Source of the DNA: JADKCZ01 sp963786945
GTDB lineage: Bacteria > Myxococcota > Myxococcia > Myxococcales > Anaeromyxobacteraceae
Length of the DNA: 64,000 nucleotides
Direction of reading: 5' to 3'
NCBI GenBank assembly: GCA_963786945.1
Contig: CAWBAO010000004.1
Coordinates: 248,001-312,000 of the forward strand
Notes under the pieces: model-generated
Told to the model about the DNA's origin: nothing
The model's database searches: none
The model's input: the letters and a program-made list of their open reading frames with translations, nothing else
Part shown: piece by piece, positions 1 to 10,048 of the stretch
Layout: the number at the start of each line of letters is the position of its first letter
Numbering within the stretch: the first letter of the stretch is position 1
Made by a program: the position numbers and the translations under genes

Positions 1-435
1 CGGCCACGGCCAGGCCGTGCGCGGCACAGGCGCGCCACCGGTCGAGTTGGTGACCATGACCGCGGTGAGCAGGCTGCGGGCCGGGCGAGCCACCGTCTCG
101 GCGTCGAAGCGGAGCAGCGGGTGGCCGGCCTCGACCCGCTCGCCCAGCGCCACGGCGGGTGAAGCCCTCACCAGCCAGGGTGACGGTGTCGAGGCCGACG
201 TGGACCAGCACCTCGACGCCCTCGTCGGAGGGGATCACCAGCGCATGGTGGGCGCCGTGCAGCTGCGTCACCGCGCCGGCGACGGGGCCAGCACCTCGCT
301 GGAGGTGGGGTCGATCGCCACGCCGTCGCCGACGATGTTCGGCGCGAACACCGAGTCGGGCACCGAGTCGAGCGGAACGATGACGCCGGAAAGCGGCGGC
401 AGGATGTCAAACCGGGGGTAGCTGGAAGGCTCCCA
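1..435 (-). pseudogene. PTS glucose-type EIIA domain protein (frameshifted, runs off left edge)
   Basis: The minus strand reads as a glucose-type EIIA phosphocarrier, the domain that passes phosphate from HPr to a sugar permease or signals carbon status. From about 420 down to 160 one frame gives LSGVIVPLDSVPDSVF, VGDGVAIDPTS, TQLHGAHHALVIP and then VLVHVGLDTV, whose His matches the EIIA phosphorylation site. Near position 157 the homology jumps to another frame, which continues as VALGERVEAGHPLLRFD. An in-frame stop lies just upstream of the first recognisable residues and no start codon is visible between them, so the 5' end is also disturbed or belongs to a larger fusion. The 3' end lies outside the window. 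It sits downstream of the sugar-hydrolase genes. The frame breaks look like indel errors or decay. Confidence 0.7.
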
Positions 436-473
436 CTTAGTCTAACGGCGATGGGAATCCGCAGCAAGCCTGA

Positions 474-1775
474 TCAGTTGAACTCGTACACCAACCGCAG
501 GCGGACCGAGTGGAAGGCATTCTCGAACGACATCGCGGGCGTGGTGGTGCGGTCCTCCACATAGGCGCTGGCGCGAAGCCGTATACCGCCTTGGCGGTCA
601 GCCCTGGGGGGGCAGCGGGAGGACGAAGAGCACCGACGCGAAGGCCTGATCCTGGGCGTTGTGCTAACGTTGCGCCGGTTGGTCGGCGTTGGTGCGGTGG
701 TAGCCCAGGCCGATCGACACGCGGGGACCAGAAGTCGATGTCGGCGTAGCCGCCGAAGCTCAGCACCTCCTGCGACTTGGCCGTGTCGACGATCCCCTGG
801 ATGTCGGAGCGACTCGGTGGTGAGCCACGCCGCGTTGATGCCCAGGGTCAGGCACCGGGAGATGCGGTACTGCGCCCGTCCGGCGGCGCCGGGAGAGCGA
901 GCTCACCGAAACCTTGTCGGCGGGGTGGAGCTCGGGCGACTGCGACAGGTACTCCATGCCGGCGATCACCTGCAGGCTGCCGAGGTGGAAGTCGACCACC
1001 GGGCGCACGCCCAGGTTGTTCTGGTTCGACTCGTAGCCATAGATCCCGGCCAGCTCGAGGTTGAGTAGCGGTCGGCGGAAGTGCACCGCGGCCTGGCCCG
1101 GACCGTTCTTGTAGCCGCGGGTCAAGTCGACGAGGTAGAGCACGGCCCCCGGCGGCGCCGGCCTCCTCGGCGGTGAACAGCTCATCCCCTGGCCGCGGCG
1201 GTAGACCTCCCGGGCCAGGAGGCGGCGAAGCTGGAGGTCCCAGGGCTGTGTCCAATCTCGAGGTAGGCGTCCAGGATGTGGGGCTTGCCGTACTGGTTCT
1301 TGGAGAACTCGTTGACCAGGCCGAGGAGCTGGACGTTGGCGTTCGCGGAGAGGTTGTTGTCGGTCTGGCTGAGGCCGCCCAGGACGAAGCGGCCGTCATG
1401 TAGGGGGCGCGGGTTGGCCAGGCCGGGTCGTGTCGTCCGGTTCATGTAGCCGGTGTCGACCCAGAAGGCCGGCGAACGCATGGGCAGCGGCACCAGGCTG
1501 CGCAGGGCGGCGGCGCGGCGCGTCACCTCCTCGTTGGCCGTGCCGGTGAAGAGCTCCATGGTCTGGAACGCGCGCGGCGGGTTCTCGCCCTCGGGGAACG
1601 AACGGCGGCGGGGCGATGGGGGCGGCAGGGGGTGGCCGAGCCGGGCGGGGCGACCGCGGCCGGGGCCCCCGGGTCCGGAGCGGCCGTTCCGCTTCGGCGG
1701 GGGCCGTGCTCGTCGGGGCGGGCCGGGCAAGCCTGGCCCGGGCGCCCGGCCCAGGCGAGCGTGGCAGCCGCATCA
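474..1775 (-). pseudogene. Outer-membrane beta-barrel (porin-like) protein, multiply frameshifted
   Basis: Minus-strand reading gives successive fragments of one protein in alternating frames. They include a Pro/Ala-rich N-terminal part, then RSPAFWVDTGYMN, LSANANVQLLGLVNEF and HILDAYLEIGHS near 1300-1500. Further on are LNLELAGIYGYESNQ and LGSLQVIAGMEYLSQS near 950-1050, then VLSFGGYADIDFWSP and RVSIGLGYHRTNA near 700-750, and finally AFHSVRLRLVYEFN followed by a stop at 474. Alternating hydrophobic and aromatic strands ending in an aromatic-rich strand are typical of a Gram-negative beta-barrel. The frame must change several times in 1.3 kb. Its place between EIIA and the glycosidases suggests a carbohydrate porin, but I cannot name the family. 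The exact start is uncertain. Confidence 0.5.
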
Positions 1776-1824
1776 GGGCCGTGGTCTGGACAAGACGTGG
1801 TCTCGCTTGGGTGGCGGTAGCCGG

Positions 1825-4133
1825 TCACTGGACGGTGAAGGTGCCCGTCTGCATGTTCGGGTCGGCGGCTGGACGAGGGCCCGACGAAGAGCGGGTAGGC
1901 CATCTTCTCGACCGTCATCGCCTTGGCCGCGACGTCCCAGTAGGCGAGGTCCGCGGCCTTCACGTTGAGGGTCACGGTCTGCGTGGCACCCGGGGCGATG
2001 TCCTCGGCGCGGGCGAAGGCCTTGAGCTCCTTCATCGGGCGGCCCCAGGTGTCGGCCACGGCGGTGTTGGCGAAGCCCACGTAGAGCTGCACCACCTCGC
2101 TGCCGGCCACCGGCCCGGTGTTCTTCACGTCGACCTTCACCGTCAGCGTGCCGGTCTCGCGACGGGGTGCGTTCGCCACCTGGAGGTTCGAGTACGCGAA
2201 GGTGGTGTAGCGAGGCCGAAGCCGAAGGGGTACTGCGGGGCATGCCCCTGTGCTCGAGCCAGCGGTAGCCGTGGTAGTAGTCGTAGGCCACGTCGCCGGT
2301 GGTGGCGTTGTTGAAGGCCGGCAGGTCGGACTCGGCCATCGGGAAGCTCTGGACCAGCTTGCCGCTCGGGTTGACGTCGCCGAAGAGGATCTCGCCAGCG
2401 CGGTGCCCTCCTTCATGCCGGCGAACCAGGCCATCAGCACCGCGTCGACGCCGGCCAACCCAGTCGGATCCACCACCACCGCGCCGCCGCTCTTCATCAC
2501 CACCACCACCTTGAGGTTCGGGTTGGCGCCTTGAGCGCCACCGCGGCGGCGATGTTGGCGAGGTCGCGCTGCGGCAGCTCCATGCTGGCGCGGTCCTTCC
2601 ACTCGCCCTCCTCGCCGCTGCTCGAGCGCGCGAGGTCGGCGTAGAAGTAGGCGCCCACCACCACCACCACGTCGGCGCCTGATGGCGGCCTCGTTGCCGG
2701 CCACGTTCTCGAAGGTCAGGGCGCACTTGGGCACGCCGCCGCAGAGGTGGTCGAGGTGTGGTGGCGCCGAGGGCGGCGCTAGCCCTCGAAGGGCGTGATC
2801 ACCAGCTCGCCGTCGACCACCTTGGCGTCGCTGGAGCCCTTGTCGCCCATGTTCTCGCTGTTGGCGAACTTGCCCACCACCGCGACCTTGGCCGTGGCGG
2901 CCCGTGACGAGCGGCAGCACGTCGTCGGCCAGCGCGCGGGTGGGGCCGTTCTTGAGCAGCACGATGCCCTCGCGCGCCGCCTGCAGCGCCAGCGCCTGCG
3001 CGGGGTCGGACTTGGTGAGGTACGGGCGCCAGCCGACCGGGTCGTCGATGACGCCGTTGTGGACCTTCGCGTAGAGGATGCGCAGCACCGCCTCGTCGAC
3101 CAGCTTCACGTCCACCTGGCCGTTGTTGCAGCGGCTGACGAGCGGCGCCGTAGAAGTAGGCGCTGTCGAAATGGCTGGGAAACGCCCCGAGCTGAAGGGC
3201 ATCTCGACGTCGAGGCCGGCCGCCGGCGAGGTCAGGGTGTGGCCCTTGGCGAACCAGTCGGAGATCACCCAGCCCGGGAAGCCCCACTCGTCCTTGAGGA
3301 TGTCGCGGACCAGGGCCTTGGAGTAGCCGTTGTAGCTGCCGTTGACCCGGTTGTAGGAGGTCATCACGCAGGCCACGCCGGCGTCCACCGCCTTCTTGAA
3401 GTGCGGCAGGTAGACCTCGCGCAGGGTGCGCTCGTCGAGCACCGCGTTCACGTAGATGCGGGTGTCCTCGATGTTGTTGGCGGCGAAGTGCTTGGCGCAG
3501 GCCTGCACCCGGTAGGTGTCCTCGGCGGGCTGGTCGGGCTCGGCGGGGTCGGCGACGGTCGGGTCGTACTGGACGCCCTTGATGAAGAGCGACGCCCATC
3601 TCGCCCGAGCAGGAAGGTGTCCTCGCCGTAGGACTCCTGGGCGCGGCCCCAGCGCGGGTGCGTCACCTGGTTGATGGTGGGCGCCAGCAGCACGTGGCGG
3701 CCCGAGGTAGCGCATCTCGCGGCCATGCGTCTTGCCGATGCGCCGCTCGAGCTCGAGGTCCCACGGTGCGGCCGCGGGCGGCGGCGACGGGGAAGACGGT
3801 GGTGCCGTAGTCGGAGTTGTACCAGCGCACGCCGCGGGGCCCGTCCATGTACTTGAAGCCGGGGATGCCGAGCCGGGTGTTGTCCTCCTGGTCGAAGATG
3901 TTGTTCGGGTTGTAAGGCGGCCCGCTCATCTGCTGGACCTTCTCCTCCAGCGACATCGAGCGCAGCAGGGTGAGCGCCGATGCCACGTCGGGGTCGTTGC
4001 AGTCGAGCGCGACCGATGGCGGCGGGTCGCAGGAGCGCTCGGCGTCGGTCGGCCCTTCGGGTTGGGGCAGCTGGCCCGACAGGACGACCCAGGGAGGAGG
4101 CCGACGCTGGCTACGGCGGGAGGGGCTTCTCAT
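1825..4133 (-). pseudogene. Glycoside hydrolase family 3 beta-glucosidase (frameshifted)
   Basis: GH3 enzymes release terminal beta-linked sugars from oligosaccharides. The N-terminal TIM-barrel part shows LRSMSLEEKVQQM and KYMDGPRGVRWYNS near 3800-3950. Next come KHFAANNIEDTRIYV near 3450 and GWVISDWFAKG near 3250, where the Asp of SDW is the expected nucleophile. The C-terminal region near 1850-2150 reads SEVVQLYVGF, RPMKELKAFAR and AYPLFVGPSS, the fibronectin-III-like tail of bacterial beta-glucosidases. The true end is NMQTGTFTVQ with its stop at 1825. Matching sequence moves between frames at several points, roughly 3.6, 3.2, 2.9-2.2 and 1.86 kb. No obvious lipobox is seen at the start, which may also be disturbed. 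It is the last of four tandem GH3 genes. All motifs are intact, so indel errors are as likely as real decay. Confidence 0.8.
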
Positions 4134-4190
4134 GGGTTCTCGCTCGCCGGGGCGGCTGGGCCGGCGGCACTGAGGCCGCGGCCGCCCCGA

Positions 4191-6680
4191 TCAGAACGCG
4201 GTGGTGAGGCCGAAGCCCTTGACGAAGGTGGCGTGCTGGCCGTCGCCGGGGAGGTCCGACTGCTGGGACGCGGCCGCGGCGTCGGAGAGCGGCAAGCCGA
4301 CCGGCAGCTTGCCCCGGCCGTCGACGATGCCGAAGGCCACGTCGAGGAACACCTTGTCGGTGATGTTGCCCGGCGTGTCCCGTTCCACTGCACGTAGAGG
4401 CCGCTCACGCCCGAGGCGAGGATCTCGCTCAGCACCGGCGGCCGGCCGGCGTCCACGCCCACGACGATCTGGGTCCGCGAGGGGGACGGGGGTGTGCCAG
4501 GTCCAGGCGGCGATGGCGTCACGCGCATCGATGACGGGCTGCAGCGCCGAGGCGTTGGCGCTGCCGGCGTACTCGAGCGACTGCAGCGGGTAGGAGAAGC
4601 GGCCCGCTGTCGGGGTCCACGGTGAAGGGCGCGGCGAGGCGGATGAAGACGTAGTCCGAGAGGGCGATCCGCTCGGCGTCGGTGGTCACCGGCACGCCCT
4701 TGATGCGTGGTGGCGTCGTTGGTCAGCTCGCCGTAGCCCGCGCTGACCGAGCGCACGTAGTCGAGATCGAAGTCGCCGGCGATGAAGAAGTCGCAGCCGG
4801 CTGCGACGTAGGGCTAGCCGGGAGGCGCGGGGAGCACCTTGAGCGTGCCGTTGCCGGCGTTGCCCTTGTCGCCGGTCTGCGTGCCGTCGCCGGTGCCGTT
4901 GAGCCAACCCGTCGGCTTGCTGGCGTTGACAAGGAGCACCATGCCCCTGTTCCCGGCGTCGAGGCCGCCGTTGTAGGGCCGTGTCGGTGTTCACCAGCGC
5001 CGGCGCCAGGTTCGGGTCGACGTAGGGGTTCTCGAAGAGCCCGAGCCGGAAGACCAGCGCCAGCGCCCGCCTCGCCGAGGCGTCGATCTGGGCGTCGGTG
5101 ATGGCCTGGCGGTCCGCGCGGCGGAGACCACCGTGACGTCGGCCAGCCCGCCGAACTGGTCCACGCCGGCGTTCACGGCCCTGGCCAGCCGCTGGGCCTG
5201 GCTCAGCCCCTCCACGCCCCAGGGGGCGCCGAATCCGGAGGCCGCCGGCGGGATCACCTCGTTGTTGAGCACGCCCCAGGGGGCCAGCACCAGGCCGCCG
5301 AAGGCGTAGGCGCCCCGCAGGGCGTCGGTCAGGAGCTTCGAGTTGAACGAGGCGCCCACCTGCTCGATGGTCGCGCCGTTGAGGACGCCGCCAAGGCCGG
5401 TCCAGGTGCCGGTCTGCGGGGATCCCGTAGGCTGGCATGACCCCGGCCACGCCAGCGGTGACGGCCTTCGCGAACGGCGCCAGGTGGGCGTCGAGGTTGT
5501 TGCCCGGGTAGCCGACCAGCTTGCCCTTGCCCAGCTTGGCGTCCCAGCCGGCACTGGCCGGGCCGGCGCCGGGGAAGGAGTTCACGACGCAGGCGAGGCT
5601 GGTGGGGCCGAGCGTGGTGCCCTGGGCCCCCTTCAGGAACGCCTCGATCCGGCTGGCCACCGCCGCCGAGTCCTCGCCGTAGGTGAACTGCGAACCGAAC
5701 CAGCGCGGCTCGGTGGCGAGATCCGCCGAGGGGCCGAGCAGCATGCGGACGCCGATGGCGCGGAACTCCTGCGAGACCACCTGGCCATAGGTCTGGAGCA
5801 CGGTCAGGTCGTTGCTGGCGGCGAGCGAGAGCTCGTTGGGCCACTTCGAGAAGTCCCTGGCCTTGACCCGCCCGTTGCCCGAGGCGTGGGCCGGCTGGCT
5901 GGAGATGACGAAGGGGACGCCGAGGCTGGTGGCCTCGCAGGCCTCCTGGACGGCGTTGGCCCAGGTGGCGCGCGGCTTGGGCTGCAGGTTGGTCGCTGTG
6001 GAGAGGCCGTAGCGGACGCCGCTGGTGATGAGGGACTGGGTCGCGGGCAGCAGCACGTTGGTGTCGGCGAGCGTGGGGTGGAGCTGCAGCGCCATCTTCT
6101 GGTCGACGGGCATGCGGCCGACCAGGTCGGCGGCCCGCACCTCGGCCGTCTGGGTCCAGTCCTCGTAGGGCTGGAGGGCGCTGTCGTTGTTGAGGTCCTT
6201 GAACTGCAGGTCCACCGGGCACTGCACCAGCGCGTTGCCGGCCACGCTGGCGAAGCTGGTGGTGAAGGTCTTCACGGTCTTGCCGGACGACGGCTTCACC
6301 GCCAGCGTCGGCTGGGCGGCGATGAGCGCCGCCTTCTTGTCCACGTTGGCCGCCTTGTCGCACTCGGACACCACCACGGCCGAGAAGGTCGCGCCGATGA
6401 CCTTGTCGGCGTCCATGGTGATGGTCGTGGGGTTGGTGCTCCCGCTCAGCGCACCGGTCCAGGCGGAGAACTGGTAGCCGCCGGCCGGCGTGGCCGTGAC
6501 GGTCACCACGGTGCCCGCGGTGTAGGTCCCGCCCGACGGGTTGAGTGCGATGGTCCCGTTGGACGGGGGTGTCACCGTGAGGAGGTACTGCACGGTCGGG
6601 GTGCTGTCGCTGCCGCCGCAGGCCGCCAGGCCCAGGAGGAGGACCGCCGCCATCGTCCTGCCCAGAGTTCTCGTCGTCAT
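4191..6680 (-). pseudogene. GH3-like lipoprotein with InlB-type repeat; catalytic residues replaced; frameshifted in 3' half
   Basis: The product starts with a lipoprotein signal (VLLLGLAAC lipobox). Residues about 30-90 form a bacterial InlB-like repeat domain (GTIALNPSGGTYTAGTVV, GGYQFSAWTG). A GH3-like region follows, beginning with a YEDWTQTAEVRAADLVGRM segment that its two neighbours share. The first 420 or so residues are in one clean frame. From about 5.43 kb leftward the frame changes several times, ending in ATFVKGFGLTTAF with the stop at 4191. Aligned with the two paralogues upstream, the KHFxG motif reads NSFPG and the nucleophile motif GDW or DDW reads APW (Pro codon at 5279-5281). 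Both changes lie in stretches where the frame is otherwise consistent. It may be a non-catalytic carbohydrate-binding paralogue. Confidence 0.7.
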
Positions 6681-6885
6681 GATCCCTTCCTCGCCTTCCC
6701 CCGGGCGAACCCGGGCATCACCTGGAGCTTCGCCGCTTCACGATTCCACCGCCCACCCGGCCCGTCCACCGGCCCGATGGGCGTCGGACTCGCGGAGAGG
6801 GCGTCCATGCCGGGGCCCACTCGATACCCCGGCATGGCGCGCCTTCTCCAGCCGCGGGAACGCCCCGCGGCTCAAGTCCCCCGGG

Positions 6886-9699
6886 CTAGTTGCTCGGGAG
6901 GTTGCTGCCTGCACCGAGCGAGAAGGTCGGGGCCACCGAGTCGGCCGGGACGTCCTCGAACTGCGCATCCACCGCGGCGTCCGAGCTTGGAATCTCCACG
7001 GGGAGGCGGGCCGCCCCGTAGGTCCAGCCGGCGATCGGGCTCCTGTTGAAGACGAAGTCGAGGATGGCTCGATCGTACGCCCCGAAGTCCCCGACGACCG
7101 TGTCCACGCCCACGTGCGCCGTGGGAGTGCCCGTCGTGACCACCGTCGCGTTCACATTGGCCGGGTTCGAGACGAGCGGGTAGCTCCCCGCCACGCCCGG
7201 CGTCTCGTCGAGCGTGGTGAGCCCGTTGACGAACGGCTTCAGGATGGCCGCCCGGTCGAGGTGGACCACCAGGACGATCTTGAGGGTCGGATTGACCGCA
7301 GCGACGGGCGCGCCGGTCGAATCGGTGTAGCCATCGCGGGCGCGGAAGAGGTCGATGACCCGGTTCCTGTCCCTGATGGCCGGGGCGATGGTGCTGTCGT
7401 TCGAGCCGCTCGGGAGTGGTCCGTCGAACGAGAGCGGGACGCCGGCGTCGAGCCCCATGTAGGCGCCCTTGCGCGCGGTGATGCGGACCACCGCGATGTC
7501 AGCGCCCACCAGCGTGTTGGTGGAGACGATGGGCAGGGTGAAGCCGTTGGTGCCGGCCACGCCGCTCCCGACGGCCGCGTAGTTGTAGTCCGAGAGCATG
7601 GCGCTGTACTGGTCCGTCCCCGCCAGGCCGTCGACGACGCCGTCGTAGTAGACCTCGACCACGCCGTTCTTGTTGGCGTCCGAGCTGAACTCGTTCGCGT
7701 CGGGCGCGCCGGTGGTGCCACCCGCCACGTCGACGTAGCGGGACTGGGAGATGGGCAGGCGGCCGGCGTTGGAGGTGGCGGCGTTCCTGAGCAGTACCAG
7801 GGCCTTCTTCTGGGCGTCGAAGCCGGCCTGCATGGTCGCCGCAGAGCGGACGGTGGCGGCGGCGACGGCCGGGTCAGCATACGGGTTCTCGAAGAGGCCG
7901 AGCCTGAAGGTCATCTCCAGGATCTTGGCCGCGGCGCCGTCGATGTCTGCCGCCGTGAGCAGCTTCTGGTCGTAGGCGGCCTGGACGAGCGTGTGCGAGT
8001 CGCTGCCAAGCTGGTGCGATCCGGCCTTCACGAAGGACGCCGCCTTCTCGGCCCCCGTGAACAGCTCCAGGCCCCAGGCCGAGCCGCCGGCCGAGCCCCA
8101 GTCACCGGTGATCATCCCGTCGAAGCCGAGGGCGTTCTTGAGGTAGGTCGTGATGAGCCGCTCCGAGTGCGCGGCCCCCACCGCCGTCGGATCCCACTCC
8201 GGGAGCTTGAAGATCGAGTAGCAGGGCATGACCGCGGCCGAGCCGGCCTCGATGGCCGCCTTGAACGGGATCTGGTGGTACTCGAACATCCCGCCCGGGT
8301 AGACGTTGAACTTGCCGGGGGCGGAGTGGCTGTCCTTCCCGTCCTCGTCGGCGCCGGCGCCGGGGAAGTGCTTCATCGTGGCGGCGATGCCGTTGCGGAG
8401 GCCGCCGTTCTCGCGGCCGCCCTGGAAGCCCTCGATCTCGGCCTTGACGTGCTTGGCGGCGTGGTGGGCGTTCTCGCCGAAGAGGTTCTGGACCCGGGCC
8501 CACCGGGGCTCGGTGGCGATGTCGGCCATGGGGCCGAGCTGCCAGCGGAAGCCCATGGCCATGAACTCCGTCCGGATGACGTTGCCGAAGGCGAAGGTGG
8601 CGTCGGTGTTGTTGATGGCCCCCATGCCGAAGGGCTGCGGCCAATGCGAAACCTGCGCGGTGGGATTGCCTGACCCGTTGTTCCCGCACATGGTCTGGGC
8701 GCCGGTGGTGCCGCTGGTGCACGTGCTGATCGAGTGGACCGGGTCGGCGGTGACGACGAACGGGATGGCGAGGGGCAGCCCCTCGGCCAGCGCCTGGACG
8801 TTGTTGAGGTAGGTCGTGTATTGGGCCGGGGTGATGCTGCCCAGGCGGATGAGCGCCTGGCGCCGGTTGTCGACTGCGACCGTGTTGACCGCAGCCATGA
8901 TGTTGCCACTGGCGGTGCCGCTGCCGATGGTGCTGCCCTCGGACATGAGCCCGACCTTCTGGGGGATCGACATCTGGTTCACGAGGTCCTGGGCGCGGCA
9001 AATCTCGAGCAGCCGCCAGTCCTCGTAGGGATCCAGCCTGCCGTTCTTGTTGAGGTCACGGAACTTGAGGCCGTCCACCGTGAGCTCGGTGACCGCGGTG
9101 TAGGGCACGTCGGTGACTCCGGTACCCGGGTTGTAGGTGTACGGCACGCCGCCGTTGAGGGGCTGGCCGCCATACGCCGCGGCGTAGCCGAGCACCGGCT
9201 GCTGCGTGTAGACGATGGCGTTGCAGTCCGCGACCGTCGGAGGCTGCGGCGGGACCATGGCGCTCAGGATGCAGCCGCCGCCGTAGCAGGACCAGCCGGT
9301 GGGGCAGAAGCCGGCCTGGTTGGTGGGGCTGCAGATGTCGGCATCCGGGACGCAGCCGCCCATGAAGCAGGATTCGCCGGCGACGGCGCAGGTGCCGTTT
9401 GGCTCCGCGGTGCTGCACGCCACGGGGGCAGGCACGGCCGACTCGAGGATGCAGCCGCCCCCATAGCAGGCGAAGCCTGCGGGGCAGGTGCCGCTCGAGT
9501 TGGTCGCACTGCAGAGGCTGGCCGAGGCCACGCAGGCTCCCTGGAAGCAGGACTGGCCCGATGCGCAGGTGCCGCTGGTGTAGGAGGGGCTGCAGGCCGG
9601 GATCTCGTTCGTGACCGTGTTGGTGTCGGTCCCGGAACAGGCGGTTCCCAGCAGAACCAGGGCTGCGAGGGCTGGAAGGGTCCTTCGGTATGCCGTCAA
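6886..9699 (-). CDS. GH3 exo-beta-glucosidase/glucanase lipoprotein with four Cys-rich repeats
   Basis: This is a 937-residue, probably surface-anchored family-3 glycoside hydrolase acting on beta-glucan oligosaccharides. The TTG start at 9697-9699 is chosen because GAGGAGG lies just upstream and the N-terminus aligns with the next paralogue. The signal peptide ends in a lipobox (LLGTACSG). Residues about 30-140 hold four repeats of a CxSGxC-x6-C-x4-C kind (CASGQSCFQGACV, CPAGFACYGGGCI and so on). In the GH3 domain, K443-H444 lie in KHFPGAGADEDG and the predicted nucleophile is D533 in MITGDWGS. The second (C-terminal) GH3 domain follows, with ILEMTFRLGLFENPY before it. An AraC-type direct-repeat site lies about 110 bp upstream. 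The exact substrate cannot be told from sequence. Confidence 0.88.
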   Translation of the reverse strand: MTAYRRTLPALAALVLLGTACSGTDTNTVTNEIPACSPSYTSGTCASGQSCFQGACVASASLCSATNSSGTCPAGFACYGGGCILESAVPAPVACSTAEPNGTCAVAGESCFMGGCVPDADICSPTNQAGFCPTGWSCYGGGCILSAMVPPQPPTVADCNAIVYTQQPVLGYAAAYGGQPLNGGVPYTYNPGTGVTDVPYTAVTELTVDGLKFRDLNKNGRLDPYEDWRLLEICRAQDLVNQMSIPQKVGLMSEGSTIGSGTASGNIMAAVNTVAVDNRRQALIRLGSITPAQYTTYLNNVQALAEGLPLAIPFVVTADPVHSISTCTSGTTGAQTMCGNNGSGNPTAQVSHWPQPFGMGAINNTDATFAFGNVIRTEFMAMGFRWQLGPMADIATEPRWARVQNLFGENAHHAAKHVKAEIEGFQGGRENGGLRNGIAATMKHFPGAGADEDGKDSHSAPGKFNVYPGGMFEYHQIPFKAAIEAGSAAVMPCYSIFKLPEWDPTAVGAAHSERLITTYLKNALGFDGMITGDWGSAGGSAWGLELFTGAEKAASFVKAGSHQLGSDSHTLVQAAYDQKLLTAADIDGAAAKILEMTFRLGLFENPYADPAVAAATVRSAATMQAGFDAQKKALVLLRNAATSNAGRLPISQSRYVDVAGGTTGAPDANEFSSDANKNGVVEVYYDGVVDGLAGTDQYSAMLSDYNYAAVGSGVAGTNGFTLPIVSTNTLVGADIAVVRITARKGAYMGLDAGVPLSFDGPLPSGSNDSTIAPAIRDRNRVIDLFRARDGYTDSTGAPVAAVNPTLKIVLVVHLDRAAILKPFVNGLTTLDETPGVAGSYPLVSNPANVNATVVTTGTPTAHVGVDTVVGDFGAYDRAILDFVFNRSPIAGWTYGAARLPVEIPSSDAAVDAQFEDVPADSVAPTFSLGAGSNLPSN

Positions 9700-9809
9700 G
9701 ACGACCTCCTCGATGACTTTGGGTACGAGACGCTGCGAGTGAAGAAGCTCAATAGGGGCGCCGAGCTGCTCAGGTTCGCGGCACACCTTGCCCGGGCGCC
9801 GCACCGTGC

Positions 9810-9846
9810 GCTTCCGTGTTCTTGCCTCCCACTTGTGCGTTCTTGC
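9810..9846 (-). promoter_or_regulatory. Putative AraC-type activator site (two direct half-sites, 21-bp phase)
   Basis: On the + strand GCTTCCGTGTTCTTGC (9810-9825) and ACTTGTGCGTTCTTGC (9831-9846) are imperfect direct repeats exactly 21 bp apart, two helical turns, as AraC-family dimers often bind. The pair ends about 110 bp before the TTG start of the glycosidase on the minus strand. A closely similar pair with the same phase and distance precedes the next glycosidase at 12685-12721. The rest of the 350-bp gap (9700-10048) shows no gene. Confidence 0.6.
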
Positions 9847-10048
9847 GGTTGCGCGACACGCCACCGACCTTGACGCGCCGCGTGGCCCGGTGCGTCTGAC
9901 GGTCGCGCCCCGGGCGGCAGCATGTCGCAGGTCCCCGGAGCGCGCAGGGCATACGAAGAGGGCGGCCAGGCCGGCATCCGCACTGGATCCCGGCGTGGCG
10001 CGCCCCTTCCTTCGCCAGCGTGACCGCCGCGGCTCACCCCCGGGCCGG

